Assembly: GCF_947492455.1 (NCBI RefSeq)
Contig: NZ_CANLNB010000004.1
Location: 124,001-188,000 of the forward strand
Direction: 5' to 3'
DNA from: an uncultured Aliiroseovarius sp.
Lineage (GTDB): Bacteria > Pseudomonadota > Alphaproteobacteria > Rhodobacterales > Rhodobacteraceae
Length of the DNA: 64,000 nt
Positions within the stretch are counted from its first letter, which is position 1. Each line of letters starts with the position of its first letter. Positions 36,455 to 45,127 of this stretch are shown here, piece by piece. Under the pieces are notes generated by a model that saw only the letters and a program-made list of their open reading frames with translations, ran no database searches and was not told the origin of the DNA. Both the position numbers and the translations under genes were made by a program.

Positions 36455-36856
36455 TCAGGCGCTCAGCCCAATCGGCTCGATCCGATAGACGCCGTTGATC
36501 CGCCATTTGCCGTCAATGACGATCATTTCGTAGGCGAACCAATGGTCCTTGCCGGACTGGTCCTGAATGCGCAGACGTTGAAGCGTGTAGCTGCCATTGG
36601 TGATCTGATCGACATATTCCAGCTCGGCCGGGTTCTGCACCATGGGATAGCCGTTCTGCACCATCATGCCGAAGTTTTCAGGCGTGCCGAACAGGCTTTG
36701 GATATTGGGCGAGGCATAGGAAAACGCCTTGTCCGTATCCTGCGCCCCGAACGCGTCGATCTGGGACGAGATCACATCCTCGATGCTCTGATCCTGTGCA
36801 TAGGCTGGGGTCAGCATCAGCGCCAAGCCCAGCAGAAGAGATGTCGGAAACCTCAT
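36455..36856 (-). CDS. DUF4864 secreted protein
   Basis: A 133-residue protein with a signal peptide (MRFPTSLLLGLALMLTPAYA, then QDQSIEDV). The mature part, with SQIDAFGAQDTDKAFSYASP, GMMVQNGYPMVQNP and WFAYEMIVIDGKWRINGVY, matches DUF4864, an NTF2-like fold of unknown role. A near-perfect ribosome site (AAAGGAGGTGAT) precedes the ATG, so expression is probably efficient. It lies 50 bp downstream of the lipoprotein gene on the same strand. Confidence 0.85.
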   Translation of the reverse strand: MRFPTSLLLGLALMLTPAYAQDQSIEDVISSQIDAFGAQDTDKAFSYASPNIQSLFGTPENFGMMVQNGYPMVQNPAELEYVDQITNGSYTLQRLRIQDQSGKDHWFAYEMIVIDGKWRINGVYRIEPIGLSA

Positions 36857-36906
36857 GTGTATCACCTCCTTTACGAAGACGATTACGGGGTGAGGCGCGG
36901 TTTGGA

Positions 36907-37383
36907 TCAGTTGCAGGACCGGATGCCGCGCGCGACGATCGCTTTCCAATCCGGGCCCAACACCTCGCGGGCGTCGATCGCGGTCTTATAGCCCTTGTCG
37001 CGCGGCTTGAACATTTGGACATACATCATGGCCTCATGCGCACCGGTCATGACCACCCGCTGATTGCCGAAATAGGTGACGTTCCCATTTGCCGAAGGGC
37101 TGGAGGCATCGGCGGTGGCATAGGGGTTCGCATGGGTCGGACCCGTCACGGTCGCGCGGGTGCTGTTGGCCACGGTGTTGCGCAGGATCTGGAAACGGTC
37201 ATAGCCACGGCGCAACGTCTCAACCGCTGCCAGTTCTTGCTCGACCCTTGCCGCCGCCATAGGACCACAGGCCGTCGCGGTGGACGTTCTAAGCATAAAC
37301 TGGCTTTCCAGCCCACCGGTGGATTTGCAGCCCGCCAAAGCGGCCAGAGTAAAGGCGAACGCCATTCCGATACGTAGCTTCAT
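36907..37383 (-). CDS. Predicted lipoprotein of unknown function
   Basis: A 158-residue protein whose signal sequence MKLRIGMAFAFTLAALAGC ends in a lipobox Cys. The mature part is largely helical (GPMAAARVEQELAAVETLRR), with a Ser/Thr/Asn-rich middle (ANPYATADASSPSANGN) and a C-terminal Cys. No family was recognised. GGGAG lies 9 bp before the ATG. Together with the DUF4864 protein it forms a likely pair of envelope proteins. Confidence 0.7.
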   Translation of the reverse strand: MKLRIGMAFAFTLAALAGCKSTGGLESQFMLRTSTATACGPMAAARVEQELAAVETLRRGYDRFQILRNTVANSTRATVTGPTHANPYATADASSPSANGNVTYFGNQRVVMTGAHEAMMYVQMFKPRDKGYKTAIDAREVLGPDWKAIVARGIRSCN

Positions 37384-37448
37384 GTGCAAATGCTCCCGAT
37401 AAGTCCGGCATCAATTTAGCCGAGGGGGTGGCGGGGGCAAGTCTTGGA

Positions 37449-38843
37449 TTAAGACTTGAGTTGTCCCCACAAATCATATTCCCCCGCCTCGTCGACCTCG
37501 ACGGACACGATATCCCCGACCGAAAGCCCCTTGGTGCCGTCGTCGATGAACAGGTTGCCGTCGATTTCCGGCGCGTCGGCTTTGGTGCGGCAGGTGGCGA
37601 TGCCGTCTTCGTCGATGTCGTCGACGATCACGTCCATCACCTGTCCGACTTTCGCGGCCAGTTTGGCTTCCGAGATCGCCTGCGCCTTTTCCATGAAGCG
37701 TTCCCAGCGGTCTTGTTTGACCTCGGCGGGGACGTGATCGGGCAGGTCGTTGGAGCGTGCGCCGTCGACGTTTTCGTATTGGAAGCAGCCGACGCGATCC
37801 AGTTGGGCCTCGTCCATCCAATCCAGAAGGGTTTGGAATTCTTCCTCGGTCTCGCCGGGGTAGCCCACGATGAAGGTCGAGCGCAGGGTGATGTCTGGGC
37901 AGTCCGCACGCCATGCGGCGATCTCGTCCAGTGTTTTGGAGGCCGCTGCCGGGCGGGCCATACGTTTCAGGATGTCCGGGTGGGCGTGCTGAAAGGGGAT
38001 GTCCAGATAGGGCAGGATCAGGCCTTCGGCCATGAGTGGGATTAGATTGCGCACATGCGGATAGGGATAGACATAGTGCAGGCGCACCCACAGGTCTTTG
38101 CCCGCCCCCAGCGCGCCAAGGTCGCGCGCCAGATCGGTGATGTGGGCGCGGTGGCCGCGCTCTTCCGCGTGTTTGATGTCGACGCCATAGGCCGATGTGT
38201 CCTGTGAAATCACCAGTAGCTCTTTCACGCCAGCCTCTACCAGCTTGCCAGCTTCACGAACGACCGCATGGGCCGGACGGCTGGCGAGTTTCCCGCGCAT
38301 ATCGGGGATGATGCAGAACTTGCACTTGTGGTTACAGCCCTCGGAAATCTTCAGATAGCTGTAGTGGCGCGGCGTTAGGCTGACGCCCGTGGCTGGCAGC
38401 AGGTCGATGAAGGGATCTGGGCTGGGCGGTACGGCGCCGTGCACGGCGTCCAGCACCTGCTCGTACTGATGCGGGCCGGTGACGGCCAAGACGCTGGGGT
38501 GGGTGCCGCGGATGTAATCCTCTTCCGCGCCCAGACAGCCGGTGACGATCACCTTGCCATTTTCGTTCAGGGCTTCGCCAATGGCTTCAAGGCTTTCAGC
38601 CTTTGCCGAGTCCAGAAACCCGCAGGTGTTTACGATCACCGCATCCGCGCCGGAATAGTCCGGGCTGATCGCATAACCTTCGGCGCGCAGGCGCGTCAGG
38701 ATGCGTTCGCTGTCGACCAGCGCCTTTGGGCAGCCAAGGCTGACCATGCCCACGGTGGGCTGACCCGCGCGGGCGGGCTCGGAAAAGCGGGCCTTGGGGG
38801 CAAGGTCGGGGCGCAGGTTGGGCGGATTTACAGGATCTGTCAT
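37449..38843 (-). CDS. rimO: Ribosomal protein S12 methylthiotransferase RimO
   Basis: A 464-residue radical-SAM methylthiotransferase that modifies Asp88/89 of ribosomal protein S12. The N-terminal UPF0004 domain has [13 protein letters not shown] and [10 protein letters not shown], with the Cys set for the auxiliary cluster, completed by [10 protein letters not shown]. The radical-SAM motif is [14 protein letters not shown], and a C-terminal TRAM domain starts near [15 protein letters not shown]. The S12-specific CPKALVDSE distinguishes it from MiaB. It appears monocistronic. Confidence 0.97.
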   Translation of the reverse strand: MTDPVNPPNLRPDLAPKARFSEPARAGQPTVGMVSLGCPKALVDSERILTRLRAEGYAISPDYSGADAVIVNTCGFLDSAKAESLEAIGEALNENGKVIVTGCLGAEEDYIRGTHPSVLAVTGPHQYEQVLDAVHGAVPPSPDPFIDLLPATGVSLTPRHYSYLKISEGCNHKCKFCIIPDMRGKLASRPAHAVVREAGKLVEAGVKELLVISQDTSAYGVDIKHAEERGHRAHITDLARDLGALGAGKDLWVRLHYVYPYPHVRNLIPLMAEGLILPYLDIPFQHAHPDILKRMARPAAASKTLDEIAAWRADCPDITLRSTFIVGYPGETEEEFQTLLDWMDEAQLDRVGCFQYENVDGARSNDLPDHVPAEVKQDRWERFMEKAQAISEAKLAAKVGQVMDVIVDDIDEDGIATCRTKADAPEIDGNLFIDDGTKGLSVGDIVSVEVDEAGEYDLWGQLKS

Positions 38844-38894
38844 GGCGGGCCGTATAGCTAAAGCAGAACGTTATGGGAAGGGCGCGGGGCCGGA

Positions 38895-38924
38895 ATGCAA
38901 AAGCGCGCCCGGTGGGACGCGCTT
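38895..38924 (-). terminator. Rho-independent terminator of gcrA
   Basis: On the minus strand AAAGCGCG pairs with CGCGCTTT, extended by CCC/GGG across one bulged base, and the right arm ends in four T. It starts 24 bp after the gcrA stop codon. Confidence 0.78.
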
Positions 38925-38947
38925 TCGAAATGCTGTGTCGCGGATGC

Positions 38948-39538
38948 TTACCGCTTGCGGTCGCGGCGCGAGGACATCGGCTGGAACGCCACGCCCACGT
39001 GTGCTTCGCAATAGGGCTTGCCCTGCTGCACGGCCAGACCGCAGAACCAGAAGTCATCGGTGGCCGGGTCACCCACGGGCCATTTGCAGGTCTTCTCGGT
39101 CAGTTCCATCAGGTTCAGGCGCTTGGCGCCTTTTTCCACTTCGCTGACCTTGGCCAGGGCCTCGGGGCTGATCTCGTTGGCCGAAGGCTGCGGGGGCAGG
39201 GGTTGGCCTGCCGGAATGATCGCCTTGCGCGCGGGCGTTGCAGGCTTGGCTTCAGCTGCAGGCGCCTCTTCGGCTTTCGGCGCAGGTTCAGCGGCTTTCT
39301 TCGGGGCAGCCTTGGGCTTGGCCGCTACCTTAGGCTTGGCGGCTGTCTTGGCCGTTGCCTTGTCGCCCGCAGGAGCTTTGCTGCCACCGCTCGAGCGGTT
39401 GGATAGGCCCAGACGATGCACCTTGCCGATGACCGCATTGCGGGTCACGCCACCAAGTTCCTTCGCGATGACCGAGGCCGATTGACCCTCGCCCCACATC
39501 TTCTTCAGGATTTCTACGCGCTCGTCTGTCCAGGACAT
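38948..39538 (-). CDS. gcrA: GcrA cell-cycle regulator
   Basis: A 196-residue protein. The N-terminal helix-turn-helix MSWTDERVEILKKMWGEGQS with TRNAVIGKVHRLGLSNR is diagnostic of GcrA, the alphaproteobacterial regulator that binds methylated GANTC-containing promoters with sigma-70 and activates cell-cycle genes. A long Ala/Lys/Pro-rich linker (residues about 60-125) connects to a C-terminal domain with TCKWPVGDPATDDFWFCG and KPYCEAHVGVA, which contacts sigma-70. GGGAAG precedes the chosen ATG. It has its own terminator. The match to the family is strong. Confidence 0.97.
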   Translation of the reverse strand: MSWTDERVEILKKMWGEGQSASVIAKELGGVTRNAVIGKVHRLGLSNRSSGGSKAPAGDKATAKTAAKPKVAAKPKAAPKKAAEPAPKAEEAPAAEAKPATPARKAIIPAGQPLPPQPSANEISPEALAKVSEVEKGAKRLNLMELTEKTCKWPVGDPATDDFWFCGLAVQQGKPYCEAHVGVAFQPMSSRRDRKR

Positions 39539-39645
39539 GCTTTCTTCCCGTCTGCTTGGGGGCGGCCGTTCTCGGTCAGGCCCCTTTGAATTCACAAGCC
39601 CCTATACTAGTCACCCACGCGGCGGATACAAGCCAAGAAGCCGCT

Positions 39646-40521
39646 TTACTTGGCCTGTCGTCCTTCGCGCCACGCCAGAATGGCACCACCCGCCACGATA
39701 ATCCCCGCACCAAGCGCGCTGAGCCACCCGGGCGCCACGCCAAACAGGCCAAAGTCATAGAGGGCGGCGAAGATCAGTGTTGCATACGAGAACGGCACGA
39801 CAAAGCTGGCATCGGCGCGCCGGATCGCCTGCACATAGCACGCCTGCGCCGCGGCCATCATGAAACCAAGCGCTGCCAGCACGGTCCATTGCGCGGGGGT
39901 GGGGGCCTGCCACACGAACAGAACCGCGCAGGACGCGATGGTTAGGCCGATCGCGTTGTTGATGACGAGGATCTGCAGGGGTGCCTCGCGCCCTGCCAGT
40001 CGTTTAATGAAGATGGTTTCGAGCCCCAAGATTGCTGCGGCCCCAAGGGCGAGCAGCGCCGCCGGGTCGAAGCTGGAGGCACCCGGGCGGATCAGGATCA
40101 GCGCTCCGGTCAGCGCCATCGCGACCGACAACCAGCGCCACGGGCCGACGCGCTCGCCCAGCAGAGGGATTGCTAGCAGCATGGCGAAGACAGGGTTCAG
40201 GAACGAGATTGCCGTGGCATCCGCCAGCGGGATCAGCGTGGCGGCGGCAAACATCAGCGTCACACCCGCGAACCCGGCAGCAGACCGCGCGGCGTGGAGT
40301 TTCAGGTTGGGGCGCGTGATGCGCAGCCGTCGAAACAGCGCGAAGCTGCCGATCGCCAGAAATGCGAAGGTAAACCGCCCGTGCGTGATCTGAAGCGGGT
40401 GTAGGGGATCGCCCAGCAAATCCTTTCCCGCCAGCTTCGCCATCAGCGTCGTGCCCGCGATGAACACGGTGGCCACCAGCATGAAGCCAACAGCAGCGAG
40501 GGGAGAGTTGCGCGTTTCCAT
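39646..40521 (-). CDS. DMT-superfamily transporter (EamA)
   Basis: A 291-residue inner-membrane protein with ten hydrophobic helices and two EamA repeats. ITHGRFTFAFLAIGSFALF, LADATAISFLNPVFAMLLAI and FVVPFSYATLIFAALYDFG are typical of the S-adenosylmethionine/drug-metabolite exporter branch. Substrate unknown. It is divergent from the arginine operon across 247 bp. Confidence 0.87.
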   Translation of the reverse strand: METRNSPLAAVGFMLVATVFIAGTTLMAKLAGKDLLGDPLHPLQITHGRFTFAFLAIGSFALFRRLRITRPNLKLHAARSAAGFAGVTLMFAAATLIPLADATAISFLNPVFAMLLAIPLLGERVGPWRWLSVAMALTGALILIRPGASSFDPAALLALGAAAILGLETIFIKRLAGREAPLQILVINNAIGLTIASCAVLFVWQAPTPAQWTVLAALGFMMAAAQACYVQAIRRADASFVVPFSYATLIFAALYDFGLFGVAPGWLSALGAGIIVAGGAILAWREGRQAK

Positions 40522-40559
40522 CCTTTCCCTCTACGCGTGCGCATCCCGATTGAAAAGGC

Positions 40560-40588
40560 TGGACAGAACAGGCGCGATCCCCTATCTC
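40560..40588 (+). promoter_or_regulatory. Promoter with leaderless geometry upstream of the arginine operon
   Basis: TGGACA (-35) and TATCTC (-10) have a 17-bp spacer. The -10 box ends exactly 6 bp before the ATG of a 17-codon frame, so transcription would start at or near that A. Confidence 0.5.
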
Positions 40589-40594
40589 GCCCCC

Positions 40595-40648
40595 ATGATC
40601 AAACGCCTGCATATCGCTGAAACCCGACGCCGACGCACCCGCGCCTGA
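40595..40648 (+). CDS. Possible arginine-rich leader peptide of argDF
   Basis: A 17-residue frame MIKRLHIAETRRRRTRA with six Arg, four of them consecutive (CGA CGC CGA CGC). It has no ribosome site but sits right after a promoter-like pair, as expected for a leaderless transcript. Downstream come a perfect 7-bp hairpin (40668-40684) and a terminator-like hairpin (40719-40753) directly before argD. Amino-acid-rich leader peptides controlling attenuation are established for trp, ilv and leu operons, and the trpL leader of Sinorhizobium is leaderless. An arginine version here is inference, and I found no convincing antiterminator pairing. Confidence 0.45.
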   Translation: MIKRLHIAETRRRRTRA

Positions 40649-40718
40649 CGTCCCGTTCGTTTGTTCCTGCGCAACGTTTGCGCAAACCCATCCAAAACCA
40701 TCTGGAAATTGTTGACTT

Positions 40719-40753
40719 GAGGCCCGCCATCCGGCACCCAAAGGCTTCTTTTT
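40719..40753 (+). terminator. Terminator-like hairpin upstream of argD
   Basis: GAGGCC pairs with GGCTTC (one G-T), enclosing a smaller GCC-ATCC-GGC hairpin, and five T follow. The argD ribosome site (GAAGAGG) begins right after. A candidate attenuator; the outer stem is only 6 bp. Confidence 0.5.
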
Positions 40754-40768
40754 GAAGAGGATACCACC

Positions 40769-41950
40769 ATGATCCCGTCGCTTCTGCCGACCTATAACCG
40801 TGTTGACCTTGCTTTCGAGCGTGGCCAGGGCAGCTGGCTTGTCACGGATGGGGGCGAGCGATATCTGGATCTAGGCGCGGGCATCGCGGTGAACGCGCTG
40901 GGCCACGCCCATCCTGCGCTGGTCGAGGCGCTGACCGAGCAGGGTGCGAAGCTGTGGCATGTGTCGAACCTCTATAAGATCCCGCAGCAGCAGACGCTGG
41001 CCGATCAGCTGGTCGATCTGACCTTTGCCGACACCGTGTTCTTCACCAACTCGGGCACCGAAGCGTGCGAACTGGCGGTGAAGATGGCGCGGAAATACTG
41101 GTCGGACAAAGGCGAAGACCGCGCGCGGATCATCGGCTTTGAGGGCTCGTTCCACGGACGCTCGTCGGCGGGCATTGCCGCCGCGGGTGGCGAAAAGCTG
41201 ACCGCGGGTTTTGGCCCGCTTCTGCCCGGCTTCACACATCTGCCGTTCGGCGACCTCGACGGTCTGACCAATGAACTGGCCGAGGGCGACGTGGCCGCCG
41301 TGATCATCGAACCCGTGCAGGGCGAGGGCGGCATCCGCCCCGTCCCAGATGACGAGCTGAAAGCCATCCGCGCCGCCTGTGACGCCGCTGGCGCATTGCT
41401 GATCTTTGATGAAGTGCAATGTGGCATGGGCCGGACGGGCAAGCTGTTCGCGCACGAGTTCTCGGGCGTCACACCGGACATCATGATGGTCGCCAAAGGC
41501 ATCGGCGGGGGCTTCCCGTTGGGTGCTGTGCTGGCGACCGAAGACGCGGCAAGCGGCATGGTCGCGGGCACCCACGGGTCCACCTATGGCGGCAACCCGC
41601 TGGCCTGTGCCATCGGCTCGAAAGTGACCCAGATCGTCGCCGATCCCGAATTTCTGGCCGAGGTCAGCCGCAAGGCCGGTTTGTTCCGTCAGAAGCTGGA
41701 GGGCCTTGTCGCTGCGCACCCGGATGTTTTCGAAAGCGTCCGCGGGTCGGGCCTGATGCTGGGTCTGAAGTGTAAGGCGACCAACATGGACGTGCTGGCG
41801 AAATGCTATGACGCGAACCTGCTGTGCGTCCCCGCAGGCGACAACGTGCTGCGCATCCTGCCCGCGCTGACCATCGAAGACGAAGACATTGCCGAGGCGA
41901 TCACCCGCCTTGAAACCGCTGCCAAGGCTGTGGAGGGCCAAAGCGCATGA
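40769..41950 (+). CDS. argD: Acetylornithine aminotransferase
   Basis: A 393-residue class III PLP aminotransferase that converts N-acetylglutamate semialdehyde to N-acetylornithine. It shows [18 protein letters not shown], the PLP-contacting [15 protein letters not shown] and the Schiff-base Lys in [13 protein letters not shown]. Its start follows GAAGAGGATACCACC. The stop overlaps the argF start (ATGA), so the two are translated by coupling. A promoter and possible attenuator lie in the 247-bp region upstream. Confidence 0.96.
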   Translation: MIPSLLPTYNRVDLAFERGQGSWLVTDGGERYLDLGAGIAVNALGHAHPALVEALTEQGAKLWHVSNLYKIPQQQTLADQLVDLTFADTVFFTNSGTEACELAVKMARKYWSDKGEDRARIIGFEGSFHGRSSAGIAAAGGEKLTAGFGPLLPGFTHLPFGDLDGLTNELAEGDVAAVIIEPVQGEGGIRPVPDDELKAIRAACDAAGALLIFDEVQCGMGRTGKLFAHEFSGVTPDIMMVAKGIGGGFPLGAVLATEDAASGMVAGTHGSTYGGNPLACAIGSKVTQIVADPEFLAEVSRKAGLFRQKLEGLVAAHPDVFESVRGSGLMLGLKCKATNMDVLAKCYDANLLCVPAGDNVLRILPALTIEDEDIAEAITRLETAAKAVEGQSA

Positions 41951-42873
41951 AACATTTCCTCGACATCAACGCCACGGAAACGGGCGAGCTGAAAAACATC
42001 ATCTCGGAAGCGCACCGGATCAAAGCCGCGCGTGCGGGCCGCCCCAAAGGCGCCCTGGACGACGAAAAGCCGCTGGACGGCCACATGGTCGCGCTGATTT
42101 TCGAAAAGCCCTCGACCCGGACGCGCGTCAGCTTTGACGTGGGTGTGCGCCAGATGGGCGGTGAAACCATGGTTCTGTCCGGCTCTGAAATGCAGCTGGG
42201 TCATGGTGAAACTGTTGCCGACACCGCCAAGGTGCTGTCCCGCTATGTTGACATGATCATGATCCGGACCTTCGAAGAAGCGACCCTGCTCGAGATGGCG
42301 GAATATGCCGACGTGCCGGTGATCAACGGGCTGACCAACCGCTCGCACCCCTGCCAGATCATGGCCGACATCCTGACGTATGAGGAACATCGCGGCTCGA
42401 TCGAGGGCAAGAAAGTGGTCTGGGCGGGTGACGGCAACAATGTCTGTGCCTCGTTCCTGCACGCCGCTGGCCAGTTCGGGTTTGACCTGACCTTCACCGG
42501 ACCGGAACCTCTGGACCCGGAAATGGCCTTTGTCGAGGAAGCCCGCGCCAAAGGCGTGAATGTCGAGATCGTGCGCGATCCGGTGAAGGCCGTGGAAGGT
42601 GCGGATCTTTTGGTCGCCGATACCTGGGTGTCGATGCACGACGCGCCCTCGGCCCGCGAACGTCGCCACAACCTGCTGCGTCCCTATCAGATCAATGACG
42701 AGCTGATGGCGCACGCCAAACCCGACGCGCTGTTCATGCACTGCCTACCCGCGCATAGGGAAGAGGAAGTGACGAACTCTGTCATGGATGGTCCGCAGTC
42801 GGTGATCTTTGACGAGGCCGAGAACCGCCTGCATGCCCAGAAAGCCGTCATGCGCTGGTGTTTGGGCAAGTAA
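41947..42873 (+). CDS. argF: Ornithine carbamoyltransferase
   Basis: A 308-residue enzyme joining carbamoyl phosphate (from CarAB) and ornithine to citrulline. It shows the carbamoyl-phosphate motif [27 protein letters not shown], and the ornithine-site [19 protein letters not shown] is also typical. The ATGA overlap with argD fixes the start. A strong terminator follows 22 bp downstream, so the operon is probably just argDF plus the leader. Confidence 0.97.
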   Translation: MKHFLDINATETGELKNIISEAHRIKAARAGRPKGALDDEKPLDGHMVALIFEKPSTRTRVSFDVGVRQMGGETMVLSGSEMQLGHGETVADTAKVLSRYVDMIMIRTFEEATLLEMAEYADVPVINGLTNRSHPCQIMADILTYEEHRGSIEGKKVVWAGDGNNVCASFLHAAGQFGFDLTFTGPEPLDPEMAFVEEARAKGVNVEIVRDPVKAVEGADLLVADTWVSMHDAPSARERRHNLLRPYQINDELMAHAKPDALFMHCLPAHREEEVTNSVMDGPQSVIFDEAENRLHAQKAVMRWCLGK

Positions 42874-42894
42874 GCAGCACTATTGTTCCAATAG

Positions 42895-42924
42895 AAAAGG
42901 GCGCCTCGCTGGGCGCCCTTTTTT
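42895..42924. terminator. Rho-independent terminator of argDF
   Basis: AAGGGCGCC and GGCGCCCTT (9 bp) pair around TCGCTG, followed by TTTT. It lies between the convergent argF and phosphate transporter genes and may act on both strands. Confidence 0.92.
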
Positions 42925-42942
42925 GATCCTATGTGGGTTTGA

Positions 42943-44424
42943 TCACGCCACGACCGCGTTCAGGATGTAGAAGATTACTGCCGACATCATCGCGGCGGCA
43001 GGCACGGTGATGACCCATGCGGCCACGATGGTCATGAAGTGCGAGCGGCGCACCAGTTTGCGGCGGCGGCGCTCTTCGGGCGCGATGCGTTTGGCTTCGG
43101 GGCGGGCGGCGCGTGAATTGCGCAGGCGGCGCTCCATGTGGAACTCGCGATAGAAACCGACGCCGAAGACACCCCCAACTGCGATGTGGGTCGAGCTGAC
43201 GGGCAGGCCCAGCCAGCTGGCGACAATCACGGTGATGGCGGCGGACAGTGCCACGCAATAGGCGCGCATAGGGTTCAGCTTGGTGATCTGGCTGCCGACC
43301 ATGCGGATCAGCTTCGGGCCGAACAGCATCAGGCCAAAGCTGATGCCGAACGCGCCGATCACCATCACCCATGTGGGGATCGAGACCTTGGCGGCGAAGT
43401 CGCCCACGCTTTCCACGTGCACGATGGCGGCCAGCGGGCCAACCGCGTTCGCCACGTCGTTTGCGCCGTGTGCGAAGGACAGCAGGGCTGCCGAGAAAAT
43501 CAGCGGCAAGGCAAACAGCGTCTTTAGCGATTTGGTGCGGTTCTCAAGCCCTTCGGCCTGACGGGCGATCAGCGGGGCGGTGATCACGTAGGCCGCGCCA
43601 CCCACGGCAGCGCCGATCAGCAGGGCAGTGCCAAGGTCAATCTTGATAATCCGCTTCAGACCTTTGATCGATAGATAGGCGCCGAAAGCAGCGGCCATGA
43701 TCCCTATCAGGATCGGCACCCAGCGTTTTGCAGCAGCAATCTTGTCTTCCTGATAGACAATCTTGTGCTTGATCAGGGCAAGGAAGCAGGCCGCAATTAC
43801 ACCGCCCAGAACCGGCGAGATCACCCAGCTGGCGGCAATCTTACCCATGGTGGGCCAGCTTACCGCAGCAAAACCCGCCGCCGCGATGCCCGCGCCCATG
43901 ACGCCGCCCACGACCGAGTGCGTGGTCGAGACCGGAGCGCCAACCCAAGTTGCAAGGTTCACCCATAGCGCGGACGAAATCAACGCCGCCATCATCGCCC
44001 AGACAAAGGTGCGCGAGTGGTCAAAGCCCGACGGGTCGATAATCCCCTTCGAGATGGTCGAGACCACATCACCCCCCGCCAAAAGCGCACCGGCGCTCTC
44101 AAACAGCGCGGCAATCACGATCGCGCCGCCCATCGTCAGCGCGTTTGCGCCCACCGCAGGCCCCATGTTGTTGGCAACGTCATTCGCGCCGATGTTCAGC
44201 GCCATATAGGCGCCAAACGCGGCGGCGATGACGACAACCAAAGAGGTCGGGGTTTGGCCAAAGAATACAGCCGCACCCAGCGCTGCGACCACGATGAAGG
44301 CCAAAGCCACGCCCATGCCCACCAGCGGACGGGCCACCAGTTGGGTTGCGTATTCGACTTGGCTGATCTTGTTCAGGTCCTTGTCCAGTGTCTTCCACTG
44401 GTTGCCGCTGTTCTCGCCGCTCAT
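42943..44424 (-). CDS. PiT-family inorganic phosphate transporter
   Basis: A 493-residue membrane protein with two inverted copies of the family signature, GANDVANNMGPAVGA near residue 80 and GANDVANAVGPLAAI near residue 330. It is a low-affinity cation-coupled phosphate importer. GAPVSTTHSVVGGVMGAG and GLPVSSTHIAVGGVFGVG are the paired re-entrant segments. The N-terminal 40 residues are an extra cytoplasmic extension. I started at MSGENSG, with GAGG 8 bp upstream. Three GTTAC repeats at 11-bp spacing lie just upstream. Confidence 0.93.
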   Translation of the reverse strand: MSGENSGNQWKTLDKDLNKISQVEYATQLVARPLVGMGVALAFIVVAALGAAVFFGQTPTSLVVVIAAAFGAYMALNIGANDVANNMGPAVGANALTMGGAIVIAALFESAGALLAGGDVVSTISKGIIDPSGFDHSRTFVWAMMAALISSALWVNLATWVGAPVSTTHSVVGGVMGAGIAAAGFAAVSWPTMGKIAASWVISPVLGGVIAACFLALIKHKIVYQEDKIAAAKRWVPILIGIMAAAFGAYLSIKGLKRIIKIDLGTALLIGAAVGGAAYVITAPLIARQAEGLENRTKSLKTLFALPLIFSAALLSFAHGANDVANAVGPLAAIVHVESVGDFAAKVSIPTWVMVIGAFGISFGLMLFGPKLIRMVGSQITKLNPMRAYCVALSAAITVIVASWLGLPVSSTHIAVGGVFGVGFYREFHMERRLRNSRAARPEAKRIAPEERRRRKLVRRSHFMTIVAAWVITVPAAAMMSAVIFYILNAVVA

Positions 44425-44446
44425 GTCCCATCCTCGCAAGCTGCTT

Positions 44447-44473
44447 GTTACACGGCCGTTACGCAGCCGTTAC
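44447..44473 (-). promoter_or_regulatory. Three 11-bp-spaced repeats upstream of the phosphate transporter
   Basis: GTTAC (GTAAC on the coding strand) occurs at 44447, 44458 and 44469, exactly 11 bp apart, 23-49 bp upstream of the ATG. An 11-bp period is that of PhoB boxes, but the unit differs from the usual CTGTCAT, so the regulator is uncertain. Confidence 0.4.
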
Positions 44474-44552
44474 AATTCAGCGCCCGCGCTAGCTTGTCAG
44501 GGCCGCGATTGCAACAGATTCTGTGATGGAAATGCCATGTGGCGTTGGGAAA

Positions 44553-45011
44553 TCAGAAATCACGCAACAGTTTGCGCAAACCTTTTTCCTGCACCATCTC
44601 GGCGGCCTCTTCCGGCGACACCCACGCTCGCGTGCGCTCGTCCGCTTCGGGGAAGTCGTTTTCCAGCGTTTTGACCTTCAGAGGGAACACGCGGGCCGAG
44701 CAATGCGCCAGACCACCATCGTCCAATTCCTTGGCATAGCTGTATTCGCCGATCGGTGCGCGATCCAGTTGGCCTTTCTTAACCCCGGCCTCTTCCCAAG
44801 CTTCCTGGGCGGCGGCGTCAGCGTCGTTTGTGCCTTCCATCGGCCAGCCCTTGGGCAGGATCCAACGTCCGGTTCCGCGGGATGTCACCAACAGTACTTC
44901 CTTGTCATCGCCTTGCCCACGATAGCACAGCGCCGCAACCTGCGGGCGGCTGGGGCGTTTCAACATAGGTACTAGGACTTCGTCCCAAGCTTGTTTCAAA
45001 AGCGACGACAT
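44553..45011 (-). CDS. NUDIX hydrolase
   Basis: A 152-residue protein beginning MSSLLKQAWDEVLVPMLKRP. The Nudix box is GWPMEGTNDADAAAQEAWEE followed by AGV: Gly, the EAWEEAG core and the metal-binding Glu pair are present, but the usual Arg before Glu is Gln and the first acidic position is Thr. The layout (WILPKGWP before the box) resembles diadenosine and diphosphoinositol polyphosphate hydrolases. The substrate is therefore likely a dinucleoside polyphosphate, but this is not certain. It is monocistronic. Confidence 0.88.
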   Translation of the reverse strand: MSSLLKQAWDEVLVPMLKRPSRPQVAALCYRGQGDDKEVLLVTSRGTGRWILPKGWPMEGTNDADAAAQEAWEEAGVKKGQLDRAPIGEYSYAKELDDGGLAHCSARVFPLKVKTLENDFPEADERTRAWVSPEEAAEMVQEKGLRKLLRDF

Positions 45012-45127
45012 AGGGTGCCTGTGGATTTCTTGCTCATTATTCTACTTGTTGCGCTGTTAAATAACTGTTTGCGACCAAATTGCAAGTAAATGGGCCGTGA
45101 TCAGGTGCCTGCGGCCTGTTTGTGTGG

